Notes: generated by a model from the letters alone, not told the origin. A stretch of 64,000 nucleotides of DNA from Listeria ilorinensis (GCF_913566895.1 NZ_CAJYCN010000005.1:62001-126000), one strand, 5' to 3'; counted from the first letter of the stretch, positions 1-14,737 are shown. Program-made: numbers and translations.

Positions 1-641
1 TTGCTGGCCTTGTAGCAGCTGGCTTGCATCAAAATCCAGTTCCTTATTCTGATTTTGTCACTTCGACAACACATAAGACACTGCGCGGACCTCGTGGCGG
101 CCTTATTTTAGCCAAAGCCGAATGGGAAGCAAAACTGAATAAAGCGATTTTTCCAGGAATTCAAGGTGGCCCTTTGATGCACGTTATTGCTGGTAAAGCA
201 GTGGCATTTGGTGAAGCATTACAACCGGAGTTTAAAACTTACTGTGAACAAATCATTAAAAACTCCAAGCAACTAGCTGAAACATTACAAGCTGAAAATA
301 TTTCTATTTTAACAGGGGGGTCAGACAATCATTTACTATTGATTGATTTAAAACCTCTTGGCTTGACAGGAAAAGCTGCTGAGGGCGTTCTGGATCGTGT
401 CGGAATTACAGTCAACAAGAATACCATTCCATTTGAAACCGAAAGTCCTTTTGTGACAAGTGGAATTCGCGTTGGTGTTGCAGCAATTACGACACGCGGA
501 TTTGATGAAGCAGCCACAGCACGAGTAGGTGAGCTGATTGCTAGAGTCTTGCATAATTTAGAAAACGAAGAAGTTCTGGAAGATGTGAAGCAAAAAGTAG
601 CTGAGCTTACAAGTGAATATCCGCTTTATCCAGAACTTTAG
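1..641 (+). CDS. glyA: Serine hydroxymethyltransferase, C-terminal part (5' end outside window)
   Basis: The reading frame is open from the window edge, so only the C-terminal half is present. Serine hydroxymethyltransferase is a cytosolic PLP enzyme that converts serine and tetrahydrofolate to glycine and methylene-tetrahydrofolate. The PLP-lysine signature [12 protein letters not shown] is visible near the start of the fragment (about nt 65-100), followed by the conserved [11 protein letters not shown] stretch and the C-terminal small domain with [10 protein letters not shown]. The gene ends in a strong terminator at 651-688, so it is the last gene of its unit. The family assignment is certain; nothing can be said about the missing N-terminus. 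Confidence 0.97.
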   Translation, partial: AGLVAAGLHQNPVPYSDFVTSTTHKTLRGPRGGLILAKAEWEAKLNKAIFPGIQGGPLMHVIAGKAVAFGEALQPEFKTYCEQIIKNSKQLAETLQAENISILTGGSDNHLLLIDLKPLGLTGKAAEGVLDRVGITVNKNTIPFETESPFVTSGIRVGVAAITTRGFDEAATARVGELIARVLHNLENEEVLEDVKQKVAELTSEYPLYPEL

Positions 642-650
642 AATAGAATG

Positions 651-688
651 AACCGCTTTCTTTTATATAGAAGGAAAGCGGTTTTTTT
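651..688 (+). terminator. Intrinsic terminator after glyA
   Basis: The arms AACCGCTTTC and GAAAGCGGTT form a GC-containing stem with a short loop, followed directly by a run of seven T. It lies 10 bases after the glyA stop and separates glyA from upp. Confidence 0.9.
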
Positions 689-731
689 ATTGTGCTTTTG
701 TGGCAAAAATCGCTAAAATTATCATTTTCCC

Positions 732-759
732 TTGTATTACTGACCTGTTCTGATACAAT
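732..759 (+). promoter_or_regulatory. Probable SigA promoter of upp
   Basis: TTGTAT (732-737), a 16-base spacer and TACAAT (754-759), with a TG one base upstream of the -10 box (extended -10). It lies about 45 bases before the upp start and after the glyA terminator. Confidence 0.7.
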
Positions 760-802
760 AAGAAGAGGAAATTTTTGATTTAATAAAGGAGCGAATTTAT
801 CA

Positions 803-1432
803 ATGGCAAATGTACATGTAATCAATCACCCGCTAATCCAACACAAATTAACGATTATTCGTGACAAAAATACGGGAACCAAAGCATTCCGTGAACTCGT
901 TGACGAAGTGGCAACACTTATGGCTTACGAAATCACACGTGATATGGAAATGGAAGAAGTCGAAGTGGAAACGCCGCTTACGGTAACTAAAACAAAAGTA
1001 CTTGCTGGTAAAAAGCTTGGAGTGGTACCGATTTTACGTGCTGGACTTGGCATGACCGATGGGATTTTAAAACTGATTCCGGCAGCAAAAGTTGGACATG
1101 TCGGATTATATCGTGATCATGAAACGCTAGAACCAGTAGAATATTTCGTAAAACTGCCATCTGATGTTGAAGAACGCCTTTTCATCGTGGTGGATCCGAT
1201 GCTTGCAACAGGTGGCTCGGCGATCATGGCATTAGATTGCTTGAAAAAACGCGGTGCTAAAAATATGAAATTCATGTGCCTTGTAGCAGCTCCAGAAGGT
1301 GTAAAAGCCCTGCAGGATGCGCATCCGGATGTTGATATCTATATTGCTGGTTTAGATGAAAAACTCAATGAAGACGGCTATATTTTACCGGGTCTAGGTG
1401 ATGCTGGTGACCGTTTGTTTGGTACGAAGTAA
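803..1432 (+). CDS. upp: Uracil phosphoribosyltransferase
   Basis: This pyrimidine salvage enzyme makes UMP from uracil and PRPP in the cytosol. At 209 residues it has the normal length. The PRPP-binding loop [10 protein letters not shown] is at residues 131-140 and the C-terminal uracil-binding segment [10 protein letters not shown] closes the protein. The ATG is preceded by AAAGGAG at good spacing. It has its own promoter, and no terminator separates it from mnaA 79 bases downstream, so the two may be co-transcribed. The order glyA-upp-mnaA ahead of the atp operon matches Listeria. Confidence 0.97.
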   Translation: MANVHVINHPLIQHKLTIIRDKNTGTKAFRELVDEVATLMAYEITRDMEMEEVEVETPLTVTKTKVLAGKKLGVVPILRAGLGMTDGILKLIPAAKVGHVGLYRDHETLEPVEYFVKLPSDVEERLFIVVDPMLATGGSAIMALDCLKKRGAKNMKFMCLVAAPEGVKALQDAHPDVDIYIAGLDEKLNEDGYILPGLGDAGDRLFGTK

Positions 1433-1511
1433 ACTTTCAAAACTGAGAAAATCCTTTTAAAAGAGAAAATGTGCCGAAAATCGTAATTTCTGAATTTAAA
1501 GGAGATAAGTC

Positions 1512-2651
1512 ATGAAAAAAATAAAAGTAATGAGCGTTTTTGGTACACGGCCTGAAGCTATCAAAATGGCTCCGCTTGTTCTAGCATTAAAAAATCGACC
1601 AGAGGAATTCATATCTACAGTAGTGATCACTGCTCAGCATAGGGAAATGCTTGATCAAGTATTGGACATTTTTAATGTTGTCCCGGATGTCGATTTAGAT
1701 ATCATGCAAAAAGGGCAGACACTGACAGACATTACGACGCGCGTTATGGAAGGGCTGCATGAAGTCATCAGCCAAGAAGAACCGGATATTGTGCTGGTTC
1801 ATGGTGATACCACAACGAGTTTTGCAGCAGGTCTGGCAGCATTTTATAAGCAAACAGCTGTCGGTCATGTGGAAGCAGGTTTAAGAACTTGGAATAAGTA
1901 CTCACCGTTTCCAGAAGAAATGAATCGCCAACTGACAGGCGTCTTGGCAGATTTGCATTTTTCACCAACTGATACGGCCAAACAGAATCTGCTAAAGGAA
2001 AATAAGCCTGCTGAACAAATTTTTGTGACGGGCAATACGGCTATTGATGCTCTAAAAACAACGGTACAAACGGATTATCATCATCCGATTTTGAATGACT
2101 TGAATGGCAAGCGACTGATTTTAATGACTGCGCATCGTCGTGAAAACTTAGGTGAACCAATGCGAGGGATGTTTGAAGCAATTCGTCAAGTCATCGAAGA
2201 ACATCCAGATGCTGTGCTGGTCTATCCGATGCATTTGAATCCAGCGGTACGCGAAAAAGCCATCAAAATTCTCGGTGATCATGAAAGAATCCATCTTATC
2301 GAGCCGCTTGATGCCATTGATTTTCATAATTTTTTGAAGCGTGCCTATCTTGTTCTGACTGATTCTGGTGGTGTACAAGAAGAAGCACCGGGTATGGGAG
2401 TTCCAGTTCTTGTCCTACGTGACACGACCGAGCGTCCAGAAGGCGTAGCAGCTGGAACATTGAAACTTGTTGGGACCAGCAAGGCAGCTGTCTATCGTGA
2501 AGCTAGTCATTTACTTGAGGATCGAGCAGCTCATCAATCCATGAGCCAGGCAAATAATCCTTATGGTGATGGGGAAGCGGCTGATCGAATTTTAGATGCC
2601 ATCAGCTACCATTTTAACGGCGGCACACGTCCATCTGATTTTATGATTTAA
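1512..2651 (+). CDS. mnaA: UDP-N-acetylglucosamine 2-epimerase (non-hydrolysing)
   Basis: The enzyme interconverts UDP-GlcNAc and UDP-ManNAc, the donor that TagA uses in the wall teichoic acid linkage unit. The 379 residues show GTRPEAIKMAP (11-21), VHGDTTT (96-102), HVEAGLRT (119-126) and the C-terminal DSGGVQEEA and LRDTTERPEG motifs of the GT-B-fold epimerase family. GGAGA lies just upstream of the ATG. The acceptor-side genes tagA and tagO are in this window 13 kb downstream rather than adjacent. A terminator follows at 2659-2697. It is also called wecB in some annotations. Confidence 0.95.
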   Translation: MKKIKVMSVFGTRPEAIKMAPLVLALKNRPEEFISTVVITAQHREMLDQVLDIFNVVPDVDLDIMQKGQTLTDITTRVMEGLHEVISQEEPDIVLVHGDTTTSFAAGLAAFYKQTAVGHVEAGLRTWNKYSPFPEEMNRQLTGVLADLHFSPTDTAKQNLLKENKPAEQIFVTGNTAIDALKTTVQTDYHHPILNDLNGKRLILMTAHRRENLGEPMRGMFEAIRQVIEEHPDAVLVYPMHLNPAVREKAIKILGDHERIHLIEPLDAIDFHNFLKRAYLVLTDSGGVQEEAPGMGVPVLVLRDTTERPEGVAAGTLKLVGTSKAAVYREASHLLEDRAAHQSMSQANNPYGDGEAADRILDAISYHFNGGTRPSDFMI

Positions 2652-2658
2652 ACAAATA

Positions 2659-2697
2659 ATTGTCAGCCTTGGTTCTGAAACAGGGCTGGCAATTTTT
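2659..2697 (+). terminator. Intrinsic terminator after mnaA
   Basis: ATTGTCAGCC pairs with GGCTGGCAAT (one G-U pair) around a 14-base loop, and the stem runs into TTTTT. It begins 8 bases after the mnaA stop. Confidence 0.85.
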
Positions 2698-2929
2698 AAT
2701 GTTCGGGGCAGAGTGAACATCATGTAATTGAATTTAAAGGAGGAGGTACTTTTCAAAAAAGTAGTTTTTATCTAAAATCGTGTGCTTTTTTTTTGAAGAA
2801 ATAAAGAATAGAAATTATTCGATAAAGGAAAAGCACAAAATAGTTTTGATAATGAAAAGGCTTAATGTTACAGATTTATTACAGGCCGAATTTTCACTAG
2901 TTTCTTTATGAAACATGTGATAAGATTGT

Positions 2930-3173
2930 CAATGTTATTAATACAGGAACCCAAAGAATGGCTTTTCACGATGAATAGGGATCGAACGCTTTACAGGCAT
3001 TTGGTACAATCCCGCCGGCAAAAAATTGCTGACTGAATTGGAAAGAAATGCTCTTTGGCGATTTTGATAATCTGTGTGCGTGTAGCTACTTTTCGTTCTT
3101 CTCACTTGAGAAAATGATGTCTCGCCACTCCGCAAACGAAGAACTTTTGCCGCGAATGGCAAAAGCTTTTTTT
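2930..3173 (+). ncRNA. Candidate structured non-coding RNA with terminator
   Basis: A strong intrinsic terminator at 3144-3173 cannot belong to mnaA, which already terminates at 2697, and no protein-coding frame precedes it. Upstream are potential stems: GGGAT with ATCCC across the 2970-3015 region, TTCTC-ACTT-GAGAA near 3100, and GTTCTTC with GAAGAAC, the latter abutting the terminator as an alternative fold. The 5' end is a guess because no clear promoter was found. I do not recognise an Rfam family. It could be an sRNA or the remains of a lost gene. Confidence 0.35.
3144..3173 (+). terminator. Strong intrinsic terminator without an obvious gene
   Basis: CTTTTGCC pairs perfectly with GGCAAAAG around the loop GCGAAT, then C and a run of seven T. 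The T-run lies only on the plus-strand side, so it ends a rightward transcript. Confidence 0.85.
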
Positions 3174-3321
3174 ATTGGATTTATAGGAATGATTTGCAAC
3201 TCAATAAATATGTAGCAAATTAAACATGTAACCCTAATTTTTATGTGAATCATTGTGAAATTTTACACGATGATCAGTGGGAGAGTGAGAGACAGCTTTT
3301 TGAGTGGATTTGGAGGTGTGC

Positions 3322-3390
3322 ATGCTTCGGTTACCGGTGAGCAAAGTTCTAATTCGGTGTGTTCGATTTCTATATGAAGCAAAAAACTAG
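3322..3390 (+). CDS. Possible 22-residue small protein
   Basis: The frame MLRLPVSKVLIRCVRFLYEAKN is preceded by GGAGGTG five bases before the ATG. The peptide is cationic with alternating hydrophobic residues. No relatives are known to me and chance occurrence is quite possible. It lies between the orphan terminator at 3173 and the atp promoter. Confidence 0.2.
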   Translation: MLRLPVSKVLIRCVRFLYEAKN

Positions 3391-3509
3391 CAGAATTTAT
3401 AGTCTATTCATTTATGATTGCTGTAAGATGTGGTACTATTACTAAGTAGATGCAATTGGTTTTTGTGAAAAATATTGACTTTTCTCTTTTTGCTGTTGTA
3501 TGCTTAAAA

Positions 3510-3540
3510 TTGGCACGCTGATAAGGATTCCATGTATAAT
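3510..3540 (+). promoter_or_regulatory. Probable promoter of the atp operon
   Basis: A perfect TATAAT (3535-3540) lies 129 bases before atpI. TTGGCA (3510-3515) is the best -35 match, with a 19-base spacer that is longer than ideal. A second, weaker pair sits just upstream: TTGACT (3475-3480) and TATGCT (3499-3504), 18 bases apart. Confidence 0.5.
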
Positions 3541-3668
3541 TGGCAGCAAATTAAAAGTCACCGAATGTGTCTGTTTTCACAATGTTTGGTATTGTTTGTC
3601 CGGCATAGCAACTTTTGCTTGGATAAAAAGGAAGACAGTATTTTCAGACAGAAAGGACTGCACGGATT

Positions 3669-4055
3669 ATGCTTGAATCGCTGATTGGAATGTATCATCG
3701 TCACCAGAAATATCTTGTTATTTTCATTGGTCTTTGTTTGCTTGGCTGGTTTTTTACACCTTATGTACATATTTTTCTAGGCTTAAAACTGGGTCTTGTT
3801 ATTGGCTGGTTCAATTACTGGCTGCTAATGAGGCGTACTCAAGCTATGACAAAAGCCATTGCTGAAAATAGAACTTTTTACGGTATGGGAACCACGGCTA
3901 GAATGGGGAGTGTTCTGTTAGCGACAATCATCGCGGTCAAGCTGCCTGATTATTTTCACCTTTACAGTGTGTTAATAGGGCTTGGCATCGCCTATGCAGT
4001 TATCTTTCTTGATTTTATTGTGTATTCTGCATACCGCCGAAAAAAGTATAATTAA
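3669..4055 (+). CDS. atpI: ATP synthase accessory protein AtpI
   Basis: AtpI is a small integral membrane protein that heads bacterial atp operons and is thought to help c-ring assembly or stability. The 128 residues contain about four hydrophobic helices (roughly 17-37, 40-55, 75-95, 97-117) and end in a basic tail (RRKK). The assignment rests mainly on topology, length and position directly before atpB. The ribosome binding site AAAGGA is slightly far from the ATG, which fits low expression relative to the structural subunits. Confidence 0.85.
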   Translation: MLESLIGMYHRHQKYLVIFIGLCLLGWFFTPYVHIFLGLKLGLVIGWFNYWLLMRRTQAMTKAIAENRTFYGMGTTARMGSVLLATIIAVKLPDYFHLYSVLIGLGIAYAVIFLDFIVYSAYRRKKYN

Positions 4056-4066
4056 GAGAGGGGTGA

Positions 4067-4789
<723 letters not shown>

Positions 4790-4821
4790 AATCATTTTAT
4801 AAATGAAAAAAACAAGGATAA

Positions 4822-5058
<237 letters not shown>

Positions 5059-5074
5059 TCAGTTGAATCAACTT

Positions 5075-5093
5075 GCGGGGCATTTTTCCCCGC
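5075..5093 (+). promoter_or_regulatory. Intercistronic stem-loop between atpE and atpF
   Basis: GCGGGG and CCCCGC pair perfectly around a 7-base loop. The run after the stem is TGTTTC, too weak for an efficient terminator. It is better read as an mRNA processing, stabilising or partial attenuation element that raises subunit c over downstream subunits. Confidence 0.55.
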
Positions 5094-5127
5094 TGTTTCT
5101 TAAGTTTTGAACCAGAATAACGGTTAG

Positions 5128-6203
<1,076 letters not shown>

Positions 6204-6214
6204 TTCCCGTTTAA

Positions 6215-7744
<1,530 letters not shown>

Positions 7745-7772
7745 ACCTGAACGAGCAATACAAAGGTGGTGA

Positions 7773-8648
<876 letters not shown>

Positions 8649-8696
8649 AAATATTTGAACGACTATAACCCTGCGAATCCCTTATTGGGAAGGTAA

Positions 8697-10136
<1,440 letters not shown>

Positions 10137-10139
10137 TAA

Positions 10140-10559
<420 letters not shown>

Positions 10560-10566
10560 AATTCTA

Positions 10567-10603
10567 AACCATTCGATAGATAATTCTATTGGATGGTTTT
10601 TTT
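10567..10603 (+). terminator. Terminator of the atp operon
   Basis: AACCATTC pairs with GGATGGTT (one G-U pair), with further pairing of ATAGA and TCTAT inside, then a run of T. Confidence 0.85.
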
Positions 10604-10698
10604 GATTTTACTAATCATAATCAGGTGCAAATAATGTATTTTATATAGGATGTTTGTTAAAATATATAGGTATTTATTGACTAAAAAGGATGTTATGA

Positions 10699-10935
10699 AT
10701 GTACAATATCGTAATGGAACAACCAATCACTATACTTATTTCGCATCTACTTTTTATAGTTATTACTTTTTGGGCGCTTCAGGCACTTAATTATGAAAAA
10801 TTTTTAAAAAAGAATCGAGTCATCCAAGCACGGTTACTTTTTGCGATTTTATCAATTGTTATTGGCTATACACTAAGCAACTTCTTTTTAGAGTATTTAG
10901 AGGCATCTAAACAACTCGTTAATTATTTAGGCTAA
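10699..10935 (+). CDS. DUF1146 family small membrane protein (YwzB-like)
   Basis: This 78-residue protein has two predicted membrane helices (about 10-30 and 45-65) separated by the basic loop ALNYEKFLKKNRVIQARLL. A protein of this type, YwzB, lies between atpC and murA in Bacillus, and Listeria has one at the same place. Its function is unknown. The start at 10699 has AAAAAGGA ten bases upstream; an internal ATG at 10714 is an alternative. It is separated from atpC by a terminator, so it is probably expressed on its own. Confidence 0.75.
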   Translation: MYNIVMEQPITILISHLLFIVITFWALQALNYEKFLKKNRVIQARLLFAILSIVIGYTLSNFFLEYLEASKQLVNYLG

Positions 10936-11019
10936 TAGAGGTTTGAAAGGGTGAAAAGTGGTTAATACTTATACAGTATACGATTATTAACATTGTTTTA
11001 ATGAAACGTTAATATTTAG

Positions 11020-11049
11020 TTGATATTTCTAGTTAGAAGATGGTAAAAT
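11020..11049 (+). promoter_or_regulatory. Probable SigA promoter of murA
   Basis: TTGATA (11020-11025), an 18-base spacer and TAAAAT (11044-11049), with TG one base before the -10 box. It predicts a leader of about 80 bases. Confidence 0.65.
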
Positions 11050-11134
11050 AAATTAGATGTGTTTAAAAATCAATGGAAAAATTATTATATAGCCATATTT
11101 AAAGAAAGTTATTAGTAACGCGGAGGGATATGTT

Positions 11135-12433
11135 TTGGAAAAAATGATTGTGCGCGGTGGCAAACAACTTCAAGGAACTGTCAGAGTCGAAGGCGCTAAA
11201 AATGCAGTATTACCAGTAATTGCAGCCACTCTTTTAGCTAGTAAAGGTCAAAGTGAACTTAATAATGTACCGAATTTATCTGATGTATATACAATTAACG
11301 AAGTATTGAAATACTTAAATGCAGATGTTGAATTTGAAAATGGTGTTGTTAAAGTAGATGCTACAGGTGAAATTTCCTCAGATACGCCATTTGAATATGT
11401 GCGTAAAATGCGAGCTTCAATCGTTGTAATGGGTCCCCTTCTTGCGCGCACGGGTTGTGCTAGAGTGGCTCTTCCTGGAGGCTGCGCAATTGGATCGCGT
11501 CCAGTAGACCTTCATTTGAAAGGTTTTGAGGCGATGGGCGCAACAGTCAAGATAGAAAACGGTTATATTGAAGCAACAGTTGACCAGCTAAAAGGTGCTA
11601 AAGTTTACCTTGATTTTCCGAGCGTTGGTGCAACTCAAAATATCATGATGGCAGCTACACTTGCGGAAGGAACAACAACAATCGAAAATGTTGCTCGTGA
11701 GCCAGAAATTGTAGATTTAGCGAATTTCCTCAATCAAATGGGCGCTAAGGTTGTAGGTGCCGGTACAGAAGTTATTCGAATTGAGGGAGTAAAAGAATTA
11801 ACTGCTACAAGCCATTCAATTATTCCTGACCGAATTGAAGCAGGTACATTTATGATTGCTGCTGCTATTACACATGGAAATGTTTTGATTGAAGATGCTG
11901 TTCCAGAGCATATCAGTTCCCTTATTGCAAAATTAGAAGAAATGGGCGTCGAAATCATTGAAGAAGAAAATGGCTTGCGAGTAATCGGTCCTGAAAAATT
12001 AAAAGCAGTAGATGTTAAAACTATGCCACATCCGGGTTTTCCAACGGATATGCAGTCACAAATGATGGTCATCCAAATGCTCAGCGAAGGCACAAGCGTT
12101 ATGACAGAAACGGTTTTTGAAAATCGCTTTATGCATGTTGAAGAAATGCGTCGTATGAATGCTGATATGAAGATTGAAGGTCATTCTGTTATCATTAATG
12201 GTCCTGCAAAACTTCAAGGAGCTGAAGTTGCGGCAACAGATTTGCGTGCTGCTGCAGCCTTAATCTTAGCTGGATTGGTAGCTGATGGTTATACACAAGT
12301 GACAGAATTGAAGTTCCTTGATCGTGGTTACTATGACTTCCATGGAAAACTAAGAGCTTTAGGGGCTGACGTTGAACGTGTAGAAGATGAAGTCTTAAAA
12401 GCGAACGGAATCGAAGCTGTATTTAATAAATAA
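11135..12433 (+). CDS. murA: UDP-N-acetylglucosamine 1-carboxyvinyltransferase MurA
   Basis: MurA transfers enolpyruvate from PEP to UDP-GlcNAc, the first committed step of peptidoglycan synthesis. Lys22-Asn23 (EGAKNAV) and the fosfomycin-target cysteine Cys117 in [15 protein letters not shown] are present, so fosfomycin sensitivity at the target is expected. The length is 432 residues. The start is TTG at 11135 with CGGAGGG at 7 bases spacing; an ATG lies 9 bases further on. Position after atpC marks it as the MurAA-type copy. Confidence 0.97.
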   Translation: MEKMIVRGGKQLQGTVRVEGAKNAVLPVIAATLLASKGQSELNNVPNLSDVYTINEVLKYLNADVEFENGVVKVDATGEISSDTPFEYVRKMRASIVVMGPLLARTGCARVALPGGCAIGSRPVDLHLKGFEAMGATVKIENGYIEATVDQLKGAKVYLDFPSVGATQNIMMAATLAEGTTTIENVAREPEIVDLANFLNQMGAKVVGAGTEVIRIEGVKELTATSHSIIPDRIEAGTFMIAAAITHGNVLIEDAVPEHISSLIAKLEEMGVEIIEEENGLRVIGPEKLKAVDVKTMPHPGFPTDMQSQMMVIQMLSEGTSVMTETVFENRFMHVEEMRRMNADMKIEGHSVIINGPAKLQGAEVAATDLRAAAALILAGLVADGYTQVTELKFLDRGYYDFHGKLRALGADVERVEDEVLKANGIEAVFNK

Positions 12434-12447
12434 TTAAAATTGCATGG

Positions 12448-12487
12448 CAGAGTACTCTCCTTCTTAGGGAGAATGCTCTGTTTTTTT
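12448..12487 (+). terminator. Intrinsic terminator after murA
   Basis: CAGAGTACTCTCC and GGGAGAATGCTCTG form a long stem with small mismatches, followed by seven T. Confidence 0.88.
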
Positions 12488-12539
12488 GTGCTTGAAATAA
12501 GTCTTGATAAAAAAGAGCATTCCGGCAAATTATAATCTA

Positions 12540-12548
12540 TGATATAAT
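12540..12548 (+). promoter_or_regulatory. Extended -10 promoter of mbl
   Basis: TGATATAAT is a perfect extended -10 element 50 bases before the mbl start. No good -35 box is present at 17 bases. Confidence 0.6.
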
Positions 12549-12597
12549 TCAAAATGAGAAAAAGAAAAGGTTTTACAACAAGGAAAGGGGTATCATT

Positions 12598-13593
12598 TTG
12601 GCAAAAGATGTTGGGATTGATTTAGGTACAGCAAATGTACTGATTCATGTAAAAGGTAGAGGAATCGTTGTAAATGAACCATCTGTTGTTGCAATAAATA
12701 ATAAAACAGGTCAAATTCTAGCTGTAGGAACAGAAGCACGTGATATGGTAGGGCGTACACCGGGAGATATTACAGCTATCAAACCGATGAAAGATGGTGT
12801 CATTGCTGATTTTGATATGGTTCAAGAAATGCTCCGTTTCTTTCTTCAAAAATTGAATCTCAAAACATTTTTCTCACGCCCGCGGATTTTAATTTGCTGT
12901 CCAACAAACATCACTTCTGTTGAGCAAAAAGCCATTCGTGAAGTTGCTGAAAAAAGTGGCGGTAAGCAAATATTTCTAGAAGAAGAGCCAAAAGTAGCAG
13001 CAATTGGTGCTGGTATGGAGATCTTTGAGCCTACAGGTAATATGGTTATTGATATTGGTGGTGGAACAGCCGATGTAGCCGTCTTATCAATGGGAGACAT
13101 CGTTACAAGTGAGTCTGTTAAAGTTGCTGGAAATAGCTGGGATAATGATATTCTTCAGTATATTAAGCGGAAATATAATTTGCTTATCGGTGAAAGAACC
13201 TCAGAAGCACTTAAAATTAATATAGGTACAGCAATAAAAGGAACACGAAATGAAAAAATGGATATTCGTGGAAGAGACTTAGTAACTGGATTGCCAAAAA
13301 CGCTCACAATTGAGAGTGATGAAATCGAAGAAGCCATTCATGACTCCCTCTTTACTATGATTCGAGCAGCTAAGCATGTACTTGAAAAAACACCACCTGA
13401 ATTGTCAGCTGATATTATTGACCGTGGGATCATCATGACTGGTGGAGGCTCGATGCTTTATGGATTGACAGAATTGATGTCAGAGCAATTAAAAGTACCT
13501 GTTCTTCTAACTGAAAATCCACTAGATGTGGTTGCTTTGGGAACGGGTGTATTACTAGAATCATCTTCATCCAAGAAGCGTTGGTGGTTTTAA
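12598..13593 (+). CDS. mbl: MreB/Mbl-type bacterial actin
   Basis: MreB-family actins polymerise under the membrane and direct lateral wall synthesis. The phosphate-1 loop GIDLGTANVLI (residues 6-16), phosphate-2 loop DIGGGTADVAV and adenosine motif MTGGGSMLYGL are intact over 331 residues. The sequence and its position after murA fit the Mbl paralogue rather than MreB of the mreBCD cluster. The start is TTG with GGAAAGGGG upstream. The next gene begins 21 bases downstream without a terminator, so the acetyltransferase and fabZ may be co-transcribed. Confidence 0.9.
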   Translation: MAKDVGIDLGTANVLIHVKGRGIVVNEPSVVAINNKTGQILAVGTEARDMVGRTPGDITAIKPMKDGVIADFDMVQEMLRFFLQKLNLKTFFSRPRILICCPTNITSVEQKAIREVAEKSGGKQIFLEEEPKVAAIGAGMEIFEPTGNMVIDIGGGTADVAVLSMGDIVTSESVKVAGNSWDNDILQYIKRKYNLLIGERTSEALKINIGTAIKGTRNEKMDIRGRDLVTGLPKTLTIESDEIEEAIHDSLFTMIRAAKHVLEKTPPELSADIIDRGIIMTGGGSMLYGLTELMSEQLKVPVLLTENPLDVVALGTGVLLESSSSKKRWWF

Positions 13594-13614
13594 ATCGTTT
13601 TAGAAGGTGAAAGC

Positions 13615-14058
13615 ATGTATCTCCGAATTGAACAGATCGGAGCAAAAAACTGGCGAGATGCTATTTTATTAAGTGTTGCTCCAAATCAAGAAAAATTCGT
13701 TGAACCTAATTCTGAATCTATATTGGAAGCAACTTTTGGGGAAGATCTTTATCCGATCGGTCTATATGACCACCAAGACATGGTAGGCTTTGCTTTATAT
13801 GGTTTTTATGATCATGTGGAACAGGCAATTTGGCTAGATCGTTTGATGATTGACTATCATCATCAGAGAAAAAATTATGGCACGCTTTTTTTGCCCCTGA
13901 TAATAGAAAGAATTTGCAAAGAAAATAGAGTAAAACGAATTTACCTTAGTATTGTTCCACAAAATTTAAAAGTAGAAAAATTTTATCAAATGCATGGATT
14001 TAAAGCAACTGGAGATACAGATGAGTTAGGTGAATACATTTATGCACTTGATGTATAA
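13615..14058 (+). CDS. GNAT acetyltransferase, spermine/spermidine (BltD) type
   Basis: The 147-residue protein has the single-domain GNAT fold. WLDRLMIDYHHQRKNYGT supplies the beta4 and acetyl-CoA loop region (a degenerate Q/R-x-x-G-x-G, here RKNYGT), and IYLSIVPQNLKVEKFYQMHGF is the typical end of diamine acetyltransferases. The substrate is inferred only from family resemblance. It sits between mbl and fabZ, 21 and 12 bases away, inside an apparent operon. I do not expect a gene here in Listeria monocytogenes, so it may be an insertion particular to this lineage. Confidence 0.75.
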   Translation: MYLRIEQIGAKNWRDAILLSVAPNQEKFVEPNSESILEATFGEDLYPIGLYDHQDMVGFALYGFYDHVEQAIWLDRLMIDYHHQRKNYGTLFLPLIIERICKENRVKRIYLSIVPQNLKVEKFYQMHGFKATGDTDELGEYIYALDV

Positions 14059-14070
14059 GGAGAAGATTAA

Positions 14071-14505
14071 ATGTTAGATGTAAAAAAAATCAAAGAAATT
14101 TTACCACATCGATATCCTTTTTTATTAGTAGATCGTGTCATTGAGGTGGAACCAGGGAAACGGGCGGTAGCTCTGAAAAATGTTTCTGCTAATGAACCAT
14201 TCTTTAATGGGCACTTTCCTGAATACCCTGTGATGCCAGGTGTTTTGATCATAGAAGCCTTAGCACAAACATGTGGTATTGCAATTAATCAAAGTGAAGA
14301 AAATCAGAATAAAATTGGATTATTTGCGGGCATTAATAATTGCCGATTCAAGCGACAAGTTATTCCAGGTGATCAATTGAAGCTTGAGGCTGAAATCACA
14401 CGTCTACGTGGTGCGCTTGCTAAGGCGCAGGTTAAAGCTACTGTAGACGGAGAAGTGGCTTGTGAAGCTGAAATCATGGTTGCTCTGAGTGAAGTAGAAG
14501 ATTAA
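14071..14505 (+). CDS. fabZ: 3-hydroxyacyl-[ACP] dehydratase FabZ
   Basis: FabZ dehydrates beta-hydroxyacyl-ACP in fatty acid elongation. The hot-dog fold motif [21 protein letters not shown] region holds the catalytic His48 and Glu62, and [13 protein letters not shown] opens the protein. The length is 144 residues. AAGGAG precedes the ATG. The gene follows the GNAT gene by 12 bases and ends in a terminator. Confidence 0.97.
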   Translation: MLDVKKIKEILPHRYPFLLVDRVIEVEPGKRAVALKNVSANEPFFNGHFPEYPVMPGVLIIEALAQTCGIAINQSEENQNKIGLFAGINNCRFKRQVIPGDQLKLEAEITRLRGALAKAQVKATVDGEVACEAEIMVALSEVED

Positions 14506-14510
14506 ATATG

Positions 14511-14539
14511 AAAAGCGTGCTTACGAGTACGCTTTTTTT
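14511..14539 (+). terminator. Intrinsic terminator after fabZ
   Basis: AAAAGCGTGCT and AGTACGCTTTT pair around TACG with one G-U pair, followed by T residues. Confidence 0.9.
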
Positions 14540-14737
14540 GATGGAATAAGCGTAACATGAATATTAAAAATTACCAAAAGACCATAATTCAATTTCCAAC
14601 AAAATCGTTCCTCTATAAATGGATTTTCTCTTAGTAAAAAAGGATAGAATTCAAGCTTAGAAAATCAATTTTAGCTATTTTACAATATAAATAAATCAGG
14701 ATATCCTTATTCCAACAAAAGGAAATGAGGCGATAAT

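Larger units (their letters stand above)
2652..3668 (+). other. Gene-poor kilobase between mnaA and atpI
   Basis: No convincing long protein-coding frame is present on either strand. The interval holds, in order: the mnaA terminator; an orphan strong Shine-Dalgarno string (AAAGGAGGAGG, about 2738-2748) with no start codon at useful distance, followed by an AT-rich hairpin; a structured stretch that ends in a strong terminator (3144-3173); an imperfect palindrome (3249-3274); a 22-codon frame with a good ribosome binding site (3322-3390); and the probable atp promoter (3510-3540). Confidence 0.7.

Noticed and set aside
2701-2730. Sequence resembling the first motif of an FMN riboswitch (TTCGGGGCAGAGTG)
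   Set aside because: The other conserved FMN elements are missing and no riboflavin gene follows.
2938-3162. 74-codon minus-strand frame in the mnaA-atpI gap
   Set aside because: It starts inside the terminator hairpin, has no ribosome binding site and no recognisable family; better explained as the shadow of a structured plus-strand RNA.
14615-14672. Possible ComK site before ssbB
   Set aside because: The two best boxes (ATAA-N5-TTTT and GAAA-N5-TTTT) are each imperfect and about 32 bases apart; in AT-rich DNA this is not convincing.
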